A stretch of DNA of 30,669 bases, from the NCBI GenBank assembly GCA_934393265.1, contig CAKRQL010000014.1:1-30669 (forward strand), read 5' to 3'. A program made the translations under genes and the position numbers. This stretch comes from an uncultured Eubacteriales bacterium. GTDB lineage: Bacteria > Bacillota > Clostridia > Oscillospirales > CAG-272. The notes under the pieces were generated by a model. That model did not search any database and was not told the DNA's origin. It saw only the letters and a list, made by a program, of their open reading frames with translations. Below, piece after piece: positions 7,730-15,212 of the stretch (position 1 is its first letter; each line of letters opens with the position of its first letter).

Positions 7730-8881
7730 TCAGTTGTCAAGTGCCCGGTTCTCCAGCGCGGCAAGGGCGGCGCGGAATGCACGCGCGGCGGTGAGACGAT
7801 CGTCCTCACTTTCGCTCTCGAGCATCGGGAGCATATCGCGGAAAACCTCTCCGGCTATGCTCATATCGCGGCGGAAGTGCTCTGTCCCGTAGAGGGGCAT
7901 GGTCTTGTCGCAGAGCTCGAAGAAATAGAGCCCGAAGGAGTCGGATTCAAGGTTCCGAGGTATCTGGAAGCGCGGGTCAATGTCTCCGATAAGCTCGACG
8001 CGCAGCGCGGTCTCAACGCCGTATTTACGCTCGCTTATAAGCCTCGAAATGCGGTTTACTATCTCGCTCGCAGAGTCGACGCCGGTTATATCTATGCGCT
8101 CGGTTACAAAGCGGAGGTGACCGTATGTCATCTGCTTTACGTCAATGGAGAGCGCGCCGTCGTCGTAATTTGCCACTATGAGATTCGCACCGCCGAGCCC
8201 GGGCTCGGAAAATCCGGTGCACTCAAGGGCTCCGCAATAGCTGTATATGGAGTCTCCGAGCTTCACAAACTCGGTCGCCGCATGGCGGGAGCCGAGCGCG
8301 TAATAATCCGCGCCGAACTTCTTCATATCCGCCTCGGATATAGGGCAGGCGGTGGAGCCTATCTCTGCGCCGAGGTCTGCCGAGCCGCAGACTATATTGA
8401 TCCTCGATATATCGTCTGCCCGCCGCTCATAGAGAGGGGACGCCGCCATCTTTTGCGACCGGAATGCCCAGCCGTATACCGTGAGATTATACTCGTTTAT
8501 ATCATGCCGTGTCAGCTCGCTCTCGCTGAATACATAGCAGTTGGACGGAAGCCTTCCCGACGTATAGATCGGGTTGTTGTCGTAGTAGTCCGACGCGCCG
8601 GGAGAGATGACGAACTGTGTATCCGGACAGTTTCTGAACTCGCGTATCAGAAGCTCTGCCGTCGTATTTGTCGCGTACTCGCGGTCGAAGAGGTCGCCGC
8701 TTATAAGCACAACGTTTATTCCCCTGTCGCGCACATACTGCATGAGGCGCATAAAGGAGTTGCGCAGCTCGCGCCGGCGCTCTCCGCCCTTCTCCGCGCC
8801 GAGCACGGTGAACGGGCAATCGAGATGTATATCTCCGCAATGAAGGATCTTAACCCTTATCTTTCCGGTTTCTTCGCTCAT
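7730..8881 (-). CDS. Metallophosphoesterase-like protein (SbcD/YhaO type) with degenerate active site
   Basis: 383 residues. The ATG at 8881 is chosen because GGAGG precedes it by 7 nt; an upstream in-frame ATG at 8926 lacks this. The fold is recognisable from KILHCGDIHLDCPF (Asp17, His19) and VVLISGDLFDRE (Asp63), the first two calcineurin-like motifs of SbcD/YhaO DNA-repair nucleases. The third motif, normally GNHD, reads GASD (95-98); the fourth His is Cys165 (VCGSAD); the fifth, normally GHxH, reads GSRH (197-200). Several metal ligands are therefore missing, and nuclease activity is doubtful. No SbcC/YhaN-type ATPase partner is adjacent. It is monocistronic and divergent from the methyltransferase gene. 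It may be a structural or binding pseudo-enzyme. Confidence 0.85.
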   Translation of the reverse strand: MSEETGKIRVKILHCGDIHLDCPFTVLGAEKGGERRRELRNSFMRLMQYVRDRGINVVLISGDLFDREYATNTTAELLIREFRNCPDTQFVISPGASDYYDNNPIYTSGRLPSNCYVFSESELTRHDINEYNLTVYGWAFRSQKMAASPLYERRADDISRINIVCGSADLGAEIGSTACPISEADMKKFGADYYALGSRHAATEFVKLGDSIYSYCGALECTGFSEPGLGGANLIVANYDDGALSIDVKQMTYGHLRFVTERIDITGVDSASEIVNRISRLISERKYGVETALRVELIGDIDPRFQIPRNLESDSFGLYFFELCDKTMPLYGTEHFRRDMSIAGEVFRDMLPMLESESEDDRLTAARAFRAALAALENRALDN

Positions 8882-8916
8882 GTCATACCTCCGAGAAAGC
8901 GTAATATTCCTTATGT

Positions 8917-8945
8917 ATTTTATCATACCGCGTGTGCATTTGCAA
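8917..8945 (-). promoter_or_regulatory. Promoter of the phosphoesterase-like gene
   Basis: Minus strand TTGCAA (8945-8940), 17-nt spacer, TAAAAT (8922-8917) preceded by TATGA. Confidence 0.75.
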
Positions 8946-8975
8946 GATTTTTATCAAAAAAACTTGAAAAATGTA

Positions 8976-9004
8976 TTGCAACTTTCTTTCAGATATGATA
9001 AAAT
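8976..9004 (+). promoter_or_regulatory. Promoter of the methyltransferase-like gene
   Basis: TTGCAA (8976-8981), 17-nt spacer, TAAAAT (8999-9004) preceded by TATGA. It uses the same hexamers as the divergent promoter 30 bp away. Confidence 0.75.
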
Positions 9005-9056
9005 AAATTTGATATAATTCAAGGCAGAACAATACTATGCCGGGAAGGATGCAGAC

Positions 9057-10574
9057 ATGCTGAGTCTTGCTTGCAGAAACACATCAAAGCTGATACGGGG
9101 AAAGTCGAAGAGCGACAACGTCCGTCTCGGCAGACTTTTTACAAAAAAGGATACTGCCCGCCGCATGGCGGACATGCTTAATATACCGAAAAACAAAAGC
9201 GCCATAACCGTACTTGACCCCGGGGCGGGAACCGGAATACTCTCTGCCGCGGTTATTGAGAAGATATGCCGCGAGGCACCCGCCTGCCGCCAGATATTCC
9301 TCACCTGCTATGAGACGGACGACGACTTTGTCCCAGTGCTCGAGGACAACCTTGAGAGAATTCGCAAGAAGTGCCGCCATGACTACGATGTGCGCCTTTT
9401 TGTCTCGGTATATCACGAGAACTACCTTACCGAGTCGAAAAATCACTACACCGTCACTTTCTTCAACACCGAGGAGGACAGATACGACATAGTGATCTGC
9501 AATCCGCCGTCATCTCTCGCCGAGAAGTCGTCTGACGAGGCGGAGTGTGCCGGAGGTGTCACGCAGGTAAAGCTCTCCGAGGCGTATCTCTTCTTAAAGA
9601 CCGCGATGCGGCATATTGAGGACAACGGGCAGCTCGTCATAATGCTGCCGACGGCGTTTGCCTCTGCCGCCTCTCTCACCCCGCTGCGCCGCGAGATAGC
9701 GTCAGCCCTTGCGCTCACGGGGATACACCTCTTCGTCGGAAAGCAGAAGAACGCGAGCCGGGCGGTGCCGCTCAAAAAGAATATAATCCTCGCCTATGCA
9801 AAATCGGAGAGACCCGATAAGATAGTCATATCGACATCGACCGACGCGGGGAGCCCCGATAATACGAAGTTTCTCCCGGCTCTCGATTACAGTTTTGTTG
9901 TCGACCCTGCCGACGGCTCGCTCACCCTGCCGAAGAGCGTCGAGGACACGAAAATAGTAAAATACATATCCTCATTCCCCGAGACGCTCGCGTCGCTCGG
10001 TCTCAGAATGTCGACAGGTCTTATAATCGACTCGCGCTGTGACGGGCTCCTGTTCTCGGAGGCGATACGCGGCTCTGTGCCTCTGCTCCGCCCCGCGTGC
10101 ATAAAGGGGGGGCAGGTCGAGTTTCCGACACTGACGAAAAAGCAGTATCTCGCGCCGGTAAATCCCGCGCTGATACAGCGGAACAAAAACCTCATAGTTA
10201 TAAAGAGAATCCCCGCGAAGTCTGACGAGCGGTTTGTGAACTCGGCTATCTATCTTGCGGCACAGCTCCCGGCTTACCGCTACATAAGCACGCACAACAA
10301 GATAAACTTCATTGACACAAAGGATCCGAGCTCCGAGATGTGTGCACGCCTCGCCTACGGGGTGTTCGCGCTCCTCAACTCCACGATATACGACAGGTAT
10401 ATTTCGATTGTCTCGAAGTCAAAGCAGATAAACTCCAAGGAGTTCAGGACGCTCCCGCTCCCGCCGCGTAACATCATAGAGAACATGGGTATGCGCCTGA
10501 TGTCTCTCAGACAAACGACGGTAAAGGCGTGTGACTCTATCGTAAATCCGACGCTCCATATAATCGAAAAGTAA
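9057..10574 (+). CDS. Solitary Eco57I-like N6-adenine DNA methyltransferase homologue
   Basis: 505 residues; AAGGA lies 9 nt before the ATG. The N-terminal RLGRLFTKKDTARRMADML, the SAM-binding motif I DPGAGTG (54-60) and the catalytic-region motif DIVICNPP (144-151) place it among class I adenine methyltransferases of the Eco57I/BsuBI-PstI type. The C-terminal third (FALLNSTIYDRYISIVSKS, then INSKEFRTLPLPP) matches the target-recognition end of those enzymes. Motif IV reads NPPS where (N/D)PP(Y/F) is expected, so base flipping or catalysis may be altered. No restriction endonuclease gene is adjacent. It could be an orphan regulatory methylase, a remnant of a restriction system, or a binding-only protein. 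Confidence 0.82.
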   Translation: MLSLACRNTSKLIRGKSKSDNVRLGRLFTKKDTARRMADMLNIPKNKSAITVLDPGAGTGILSAAVIEKICREAPACRQIFLTCYETDDDFVPVLEDNLERIRKKCRHDYDVRLFVSVYHENYLTESKNHYTVTFFNTEEDRYDIVICNPPSSLAEKSSDEAECAGGVTQVKLSEAYLFLKTAMRHIEDNGQLVIMLPTAFASAASLTPLRREIASALALTGIHLFVGKQKNASRAVPLKKNIILAYAKSERPDKIVISTSTDAGSPDNTKFLPALDYSFVVDPADGSLTLPKSVEDTKIVKYISSFPETLASLGLRMSTGLIIDSRCDGLLFSEAIRGSVPLLRPACIKGGQVEFPTLTKKQYLAPVNPALIQRNKNLIVIKRIPAKSDERFVNSAIYLAAQLPAYRYISTHNKINFIDTKDPSSEMCARLAYGVFALLNSTIYDRYISIVSKSKQINSKEFRTLPLPPRNIIENMGMRLMSLRQTTVKACDSIVNPTLHIIEK

Positions 10575-10580
10575 AAAGAA

Positions 10581-10621
10581 AAGCAGAGGCTGTCCGAAAA
10601 TCGGGCGGTCCCTGCTTTTTT
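10581..10621. terminator. Terminator after the methyltransferase gene
   Basis: A long imperfect stem from AAGCAG (10581) to CTGCTT, apex TCCGA-AAA-TCGGG, then a T-run at 10616-10621. A T-rich tract also follows on the minus strand, so it may serve both directions. Confidence 0.85.
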
Positions 10622-10666
10622 AATGCACAAATTTGAAAGCATATAAATTTTTCGGTGTTTTTTCGG

Positions 10667-10775
10667 TCTGCGCCGTATGTGTCAGTGAGCTCCCGGGCAG
10701 GCACAGGCGGATGCAGAGTCGTCGTTCTTCGTTCTGCGCCGTATGTGCCTGCCCTACTTCACAGCGCCGTATGTG
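10667..10775. repeat. Short direct repeats and an 11-bp inverted repeat at the 3' end of the GNAT gene
   Basis: GCGCCGTATGTG occurs at 10670-10681, 10736-10747 and 10764-10775; the first two copies extend to TCTGCGCCGTATGTG. The third copy encodes the last codons of the GNAT protein. GGGCAGGCACA (10695-10705) and its reverse complement (10744-10754) form an inverted repeat with a 38-nt spacer. Confidence 0.8.
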
Positions 10776-11776
10776 GCAGTATGCCCCACCACCGGAAATT
10801 TGGCTTTCAGCGTCCCGGGCTCCGCCCCATCTCGTGTCAGCTCATAATGTCTGAAAGCATAGAGCGAATGGGCATTCTCCTCCGCTATCGAAAACTCAAG
10901 GCATATTATCCCCATTTCCCGCGCCGCCTGTCCCAGAAGCGACGCGCTCTCTGCCGCGAGACCAAGCCCCTGATACTCCGGCAGGAGTCGGATTGCCATC
11001 TGCGCATTTCCCTTTCCGTCAAAGGCATAGAGCGTCGCCTCCCCGGCGAAGCTCACGCGGTCTATTTTCACGATGGACTCACTCTCCGGGGTATCCTCGC
11101 TCATATATTTCTTTCTGATAGCACCGGGCTTCACAAGGATTGCGAAGGTCGCGCTGCTCCCCCTCGCAAACTCCTCCTTAGCCGTCTCGTAGAAATAGCG
11201 GTCGGAGGCGTCCGGCTTATCCTCCCTGTAATCGTAGCCCCAATAACGGTTTACCTCCTTGTCACGGCAGAGGCGGGCGTAATCGGGTATATCATCCTCT
11301 GTCAGGGAGGTCAGAATAAGCCGCTCTCCCTCCTCCTCCGGGAGCTCGTCACACAGCTCACACTCGGTATTTATGAGAACGGAGTAGCTGTCGGACGTGA
11401 AGTCGTCGGCGTCGAGGGTCATGTGTCGGAAACCCTCAAGATATTTTAAGTAAAAGGTCGGGACGCCGACAAGCCGCATCGGCACCTCCTCACGCACTAT
11501 ATACCGGACAAGCTCGCGCAGGGCGTCTGCCGGGTCGTCGTCATCCGTCATCGGCTCGGGGAATGTAAAGTAATATCTCCCGGTGTCGAATATGCGAAAA
11601 AGCAGGCACCCGTGTACGAATGTGACGGCATATTCGATGTCCTCCTCGTCTTCCCCGCTTATCATTGCTTTCATTATATCCTCAGCGTCGCGCAGAACGG
11701 ACTCTATCGGCGGGAGGCGCAGCTTTGAGGCTGCCGTCATGACATTTTTCCTTGTATACGGGATAAAGCTTATCAT
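10754..11776 (-). CDS. GNAT-family acetyltransferase with an extra N-terminal domain
   Basis: 340 residues. The C-terminal half (from RLILTSLTEDDIPDYARLCR, about 155 on) is a RimJ/RimL-type GNAT domain; LLPEYQGLGLAAESASLLGQ is the acetyl-CoA binding stretch, followed by SIAEENAHSLYAFRHYEL. The first 150 residues form a separate acidic domain that I cannot assign with confidence; parts such as RYYFTFPEP and LKYLEGFRH vaguely recall DUF2156-type modules. Its ATG overlaps the kinase stop codon as ATGA, so translation is coupled to the histidine kinase. The acceptor substrate is unknown. Confidence 0.85.
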   Translation of the reverse strand: MISFIPYTRKNVMTAASKLRLPPIESVLRDAEDIMKAMISGEDEEDIEYAVTFVHGCLLFRIFDTGRYYFTFPEPMTDDDDPADALRELVRYIVREEVPMRLVGVPTFYLKYLEGFRHMTLDADDFTSDSYSVLINTECELCDELPEEEGERLILTSLTEDDIPDYARLCRDKEVNRYWGYDYREDKPDASDRYFYETAKEEFARGSSATFAILVKPGAIRKKYMSEDTPESESIVKIDRVSFAGEATLYAFDGKGNAQMAIRLLPEYQGLGLAAESASLLGQAAREMGIICLEFSIAEENAHSLYAFRHYELTRDGAEPGTLKAKFPVVGHTATYGAVK

Positions 11777-13230
11777 TTTTTCTTTCCTCCGAAAAGATTC
11801 TTGACATCAAAGGGTCGTCTGTGCGTCCTTGCTCCGCGCTCCGGAGCCGGGGCGGGCAATGCCGGGGCGGGTGCCTCTGCCGGCAGGGCTACCGACACGG
11901 AATAGCTCTCGTCATCCGTGACCGTCATAATCTCCGCCCCCATAGCCTCGCATATCCTCCGGCAGGTGCGGAGCCCTATGCCGTTGCTCTCGGCGCCCGA
12001 GGTATCGCGGCGCACTGCATTACAGAATGTGACGCGCACGCGCCCGGTATCAAGGGCGGAGGATATGCGCACCGCGCTCCCCGCGTCGGCATACTTCATG
12101 ATGTTTGAAAAAATGTTGTCAAACACGCGCATGAGGTTCTGTGCGTCCGCCCTCACGGTGAGGGGCGCGTCCTGTGGCAGGGCGGTCTCATACTCAACCG
12201 TATATCCGCTCTCGCGCAGGAGAAGTATATGCTCGGAGAGCATCTGCTCAAGGAGAGTTCCGGCGGGGTAATCCTGCATATCGAGGTCAATTTTCCCGCC
12301 GAAGAGGAGGAAGTAGCGGAACATATCGTCAGAGAGAGATTTCAGGCGGAGCGCCGTCGTCTCCGACGCCTTTATATAGCTCTTCATAACCTCGTCGCCC
12401 TCGGCGCGCGGCTTCATGACGTCAAGGTAGCCGAGGAGCACTGTCAGCGGCGTCCTTATATCGTGCGACATGGAGGTTATCAGCTCATTGTTTGACTCTA
12501 TCGCCTCCCTCTCTTTTTTTATGTTCTCGAGAATGGAGGTTCTCATTCTGTCTATATCCGAGTACAGTTTTGCTATCTCGTCGTCCCCGTCGAGGTAAAT
12601 GACGTGCTCCGTCTCCCCGGAGCTGACGCGCCCGACCTCATGGGCGAGGTCGGAGATTTTCCATATCACGTTGCTGAAATAGATAATAAGCACGGCAGAC
12701 AGAGCCAGTAGTGCCACCGCGAGGCTCACGATATTCGCAAGGTCGTAAAGCAGGTATTCGGTAAACTCGGCTACCGAGGCGTAGAGCGTCGTGCCGTCTG
12801 ACATTGTGAGCGCGTGATACCCGCTCCCCTCCGCGGAGGCGACGAGCTCGTCACGCGACGGGTAGTCAACCGTTATTCCCCCGCCGTTCACCGGGTCGCG
12901 GAACCACTGTCTGTCCTGCTCGTAAATACCCGAGACGAACAGGAGGTCGTCGTCGCGGTAAATAAGCAGATAGACATACCGCTTTCTCTGAACCCACTTT
13001 GATATTTTCGCGACATCCGAGGAGGTGACGCCCCCGCTGTCTATATATTCCTGCAGCTCTGCAATATATTTTTCCTCTCTCTCCCGGCGCATTTCCTTTG
13101 TCGTGTAATAGTTATTTATATAGTATACTATCAGCCAGCGGACAAGGACATATATCAGCGATGCGAGAATTACGCCGAAAACTATTCTTATGAGAAATGT
13201 ATGACGGAGAGATTTTTTCTTCGGGACCAT
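11773..13230 (-). CDS. Two-component sensor histidine kinase
   Basis: 485 residues. The ATG at 13230 follows GAGGGG and starts MVPKKKSLRH; a longer frame would overlap the regulator gene. Order: TM1 (about 13-38), extracellular sensor region (about 40-165), TM2 (about 166-190), HAMP linker (190-245), HisKA with SMSHDIRTPLT and phosphoacceptor His256, then HATPase with FDNIFSNIMKYAD (N box) and SNGIGLRTCRRICEAMGA (G box). The tail after the ATPase domain is Ala/Pro rich and basic. It autophosphorylates and signals to the response regulator encoded 22 nt upstream. The signal is unknown. Confidence 0.93.
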   Translation of the reverse strand: MVPKKKSLRHTFLIRIVFGVILASLIYVLVRWLIVYYINNYYTTKEMRREREEKYIAELQEYIDSGGVTSSDVAKISKWVQRKRYVYLLIYRDDDLLFVSGIYEQDRQWFRDPVNGGGITVDYPSRDELVASAEGSGYHALTMSDGTTLYASVAEFTEYLLYDLANIVSLAVALLALSAVLIIYFSNVIWKISDLAHEVGRVSSGETEHVIYLDGDDEIAKLYSDIDRMRTSILENIKKEREAIESNNELITSMSHDIRTPLTVLLGYLDVMKPRAEGDEVMKSYIKASETTALRLKSLSDDMFRYFLLFGGKIDLDMQDYPAGTLLEQMLSEHILLLRESGYTVEYETALPQDAPLTVRADAQNLMRVFDNIFSNIMKYADAGSAVRISSALDTGRVRVTFCNAVRRDTSGAESNGIGLRTCRRICEAMGAEIMTVTDDESYSVSVALPAEAPAPALPAPAPERGARTHRRPFDVKNLFGGKKK

Positions 13231-13252
13231 CAGCGTCCCCTCTGTTTTTCTG

Positions 13253-13945
13253 TCAGTCAATCTGGTACCCCTTTCCCCACACGGTGCGTATGAGCTTCGG
13301 CGACGAGGGGGAGTCCTCAAGTTTTCGCCGCAGATTCAGCATATGGACGGTTACGGTGTTCACCGAGGATGGGAGCGGCATCTCCTCCCACACAGCCTCG
13401 TATATCTCCGAGGCATTCTTCGGCACGCCGCGATTTCGCGCAAGGTAAATAAGCAGGTCCATCTCCTTGTCTCTTATATCTATCGCGGAGCCGTTCTTTG
13501 TGACCTCGCGCGTTACGGGATTTACGTACACGCCCCCCGGGAGAGATATGACATCCGGGTTATCCGCCGCCTTCTGACTGTACATATTGTACCTGCGGGC
13601 GAGGGCGTTTACCTTGAGTATAAGCTCACGCGGTGAAAACGGCTTTACTATATAATCGTCTCCCCCCGCGGCATAGGCGGAGTCCATATCCCCGGCGAGC
13701 GAGCGGGCGGTCAGAAAGAGGATAGGCACCGAGGAGCGCCCTCTTATCTCGCGGGCGGCGGATATACCGTCGAGCCGAGGCATTTTGATATCCATTATTA
13801 CAAGGTCAATATCCTTGTCACGGTTGAGCGCGTCGACCGCCTCGCGCCCGTTTTTCGCCTCGGTTATCGTATGCCCCTCCCCGGTTAAGAGGATGCCGAG
13901 TATTTTTCTTATTTCGCTTTCGTCGTCGGCGACAAGTATCTTCAT
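13253..13945 (-). CDS. OmpR/PhoB-family response regulator
   Basis: 230 residues. The ATG at 13945 is preceded by GGAGGG; upstream in-frame starts lack this and would add a non-family leader. The receiver domain (1-120) carries the acidic pair in ADDES, phosphoacceptor Asp52 (VIMDIKMPRLDG), Thr79 and Lys101 (DDYIVKPF). The winged-helix domain (about 135-230) ends with NTVTVHMLNLRRKLED and RTVWGKGYQID, the DNA-recognition and wing motifs. It is the first gene of a regulator-kinase-GNAT operon with a promoter at about 14002-14031. Confidence 0.95.
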   Translation of the reverse strand: MKILVADDESEIRKILGILLTGEGHTITEAKNGREAVDALNRDKDIDLVIMDIKMPRLDGISAAREIRGRSSVPILFLTARSLAGDMDSAYAAGGDDYIVKPFSPRELILKVNALARRYNMYSQKAADNPDVISLPGGVYVNPVTREVTKNGSAIDIRDKEMDLLIYLARNRGVPKNASEIYEAVWEEMPLPSSVNTVTVHMLNLRRKLEDSPSSPKLIRTVWGKGYQID

Positions 13946-14001
13946 TTTTCCCTCCGGAATGCCGCCCTGCCCCGGCGCGGCTGTAAGATTATCTCGAATA
14001 C

Positions 14002-14031
14002 AATATACCATATAACTCCGCTTAAAATCAA
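14002..14031 (-). promoter_or_regulatory. Probable promoter of the two-component operon
   Basis: Minus strand TTGATT (14031-14026), 18-nt spacer, TATATT (14007-14002) preceded by TGG. Confidence 0.55.
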
Positions 14032-14101
14032 GTCTTTTCCGTAAACACGCGCCGGCGGGCGGCAGTGGCGCGGAATTTTCCCGAAAAAGCCGAAAAAACA
14101 C

Positions 14102-14130
14102 TTGACAAAGCGGAAAAAGGATTGTATAAT
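14102..14130 (+). promoter_or_regulatory. Consensus promoter of yceD-rpmF
   Basis: Perfect TTGACA (14102-14107), 17-nt spacer, perfect TATAAT (14125-14130). It is the strongest promoter match in the window, fitting a ribosomal-protein operon. Confidence 0.93.
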
Positions 14131-14180
14131 AAATTGTCTGACTATGGGACCATAGCCTAAACTATGCCCAAAGGAAGAAA

Positions 14181-14216
14181 ATGCCGCCGGAAAGGCGGTA
14201 CGGAGGTAGGGTGTGA
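14181..14216 (+). CDS. Candidate 11-codon leader peptide (MPPERRYGGRV)
   Basis: ATG at 14181 lies 5 nt after AAGGA (14171-14175). Eleven codons end at TGA 14214-14216, overlapping the GTG start of yceD (14213-14215). The peptide contains a Pro-Pro pair and three Arg codons of the AGG/CGG type. The frame also spans a CCGCC/GGCGG hairpin (14184-14188 and 14194-14198) and the yceD ribosome site. It could be chance; no homology can be judged at this length. Confidence 0.35.
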   Translation: MPPERRYGGRV

Positions 14217-14794
14217 AGCTGGATATACGGTCACTTCTTGCGGGCGATCGCCTGATGAAGATAGATTACGAAATACCGCTTGATACCACGGTCTCCGGGG
14301 ATCCTGCCGGTCTGATTGACGGCGTCGGTTTTCCTTCTCCCATGAAGGTCACGGGCGATATTACCAACACTGCGGGCTATATGCGTATGCGGCTCTCGCT
14401 CTCGGCGGAATACGAAACCGCCTGTGCGAGGTGTCTTCGACCTGTCCGCGGCGAATTCAAGCTTGACCTTGAGAAAACCGTTGCACCGAAATCCGAGCTC
14501 GGAGATCTTGACGAATACAGGCTTGACGATTATGCGATAGTTGAGGACGGGTTTATCGACCTCGACGAAAACCTGCGCGAGCAGCTCGCCGCCGAGTTCC
14601 CTATGAGGGTGCTCTGCTCCGAGGACTGCAAGGGGTTATGTCCGAAGTGCGGAAAGAACCTCAATGACGGTCCGTGCGGCTGTCCCGAAAAGGAGCGCGA
14701 CCCGCGCCTTGCCCCTCTTGAAAAGCTCCTCGCAAAGATGAGGGCGGAGGAAGAGGAAAAGGCGACGACGGACGCAAAGTCGGAAAAGCAATAA
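14213..14794 (+). CDS. yceD: YceD family (DUF177) protein
   Basis: 193 residues, GTG start 6 nt after GGAGG. The family has a role linked to 23S rRNA or large-subunit assembly in bacteria and plants, and is almost always encoded beside L32. The middle segment ACARCLRPVRGEF and the C-terminal Cys cluster CSEDCKGLCPKCG plus CGC, followed by DPRLAPLEKLL, are diagnostic. The Cys set suggests a structural metal site. It is 59 nt upstream of rpmF under the consensus promoter at 14102-14130. Confidence 0.95.
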   Translation: MKLDIRSLLAGDRLMKIDYEIPLDTTVSGDPAGLIDGVGFPSPMKVTGDITNTAGYMRMRLSLSAEYETACARCLRPVRGEFKLDLEKTVAPKSELGDLDEYRLDDYAIVEDGFIDLDENLREQLAAEFPMRVLCSEDCKGLCPKCGKNLNDGPCGCPEKERDPRLAPLEKLLAKMRAEEEEKATTDAKSEKQ

Positions 14795-14853
14795 AACCGA
14801 AAAAACATTACACTTAAGAGAATGCGTAAAGCAGGCTCACAGGAGGAAATAAA

Positions 14854-15051
14854 ATGGCAGTACCGAAGAAGAAAGTTTCGCATGCGAGAAAGATGAAGAG
14901 ACGCTCCAGCGTCTGGAAGCTCGAGGCTCCGACAAATCTTGTTAAGTGCCCGCAGTGCGGCGAGGTCAATCTCGCTTACCGCGTATGCAAGAACTGTGGC
15001 TACTACAAGGGCGTCGAGGTCGTTGCCAAGAAGGCTGACGCGGCGAAATAA
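14854..15051 (+). CDS. rpmF: 50S ribosomal protein bL32
   Basis: 65 residues, the normal L32 size. The start MAVPKKKVSHARKMKRRS is the family signature. Two Cys pairs (CPQC and CKNC) give the zinc-ribbon form of L32. AGGAGG precedes the ATG. Transcription ends at the strong hairpin 15076-15116. Confidence 0.98.
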   Translation: MAVPKKKVSHARKMKRRSSVWKLEAPTNLVKCPQCGEVNLAYRVCKNCGYYKGVEVVAKKADAAK

Positions 15052-15075
15052 TTCAGAAGCCCGGGTCTACCGGTG

Positions 15076-15116
15076 GCGGGGCGACACATCATGTCGCCCC
15101 GCGTTTTCTTTTTTTT
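15076..15116 (+). terminator. Terminator of yceD-rpmF
   Basis: 11-bp perfect stem (15076-15086 with 15092-15102), CATCA loop, then a 13-nt tract that is all T except one C. Confidence 0.95.
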
Positions 15117-15161
15117 GCGCTCGCCCCGGAATTCATATCTGCCCGCGGAATAAATCGGGAA

Positions 15162-15183
15162 GTATCGGGAAAACTACCGATAC
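15162..15183. promoter_or_regulatory. 7-bp inverted repeat upstream of the proline-rich gene
   Basis: GTATCGG (15162-15168) and CCGATAC (15177-15183) with an 8-nt spacer, 29 nt before the start codon. It could be an operator or an mRNA hairpin. I see no convincing promoter hexamers around it. Confidence 0.35.
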
Positions 15184-15212
15184 ATCACATTTTTCTGAAA
15201 GGATTTTCCGTT

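Noticed and set aside
7877..8998. A 373-codon plus-strand frame opposite the phosphoesterase-like gene
   Set aside because: The minus-strand gene has a promoter, ribosome site and recognisable fold; the plus frame has none of these.
7730..10574. A complete restriction-modification or defence island
   Set aside because: Only one methylase homologue and one degenerate phosphoesterase are present; no endonuclease, helicase or integrase is adjacent.
10667..10775. Possible CRISPR-like short repeats
   Set aside because: Only three copies of 12-15 bp at irregular spacing (66 and 28 bp), one inside a coding end, and no cas genes.
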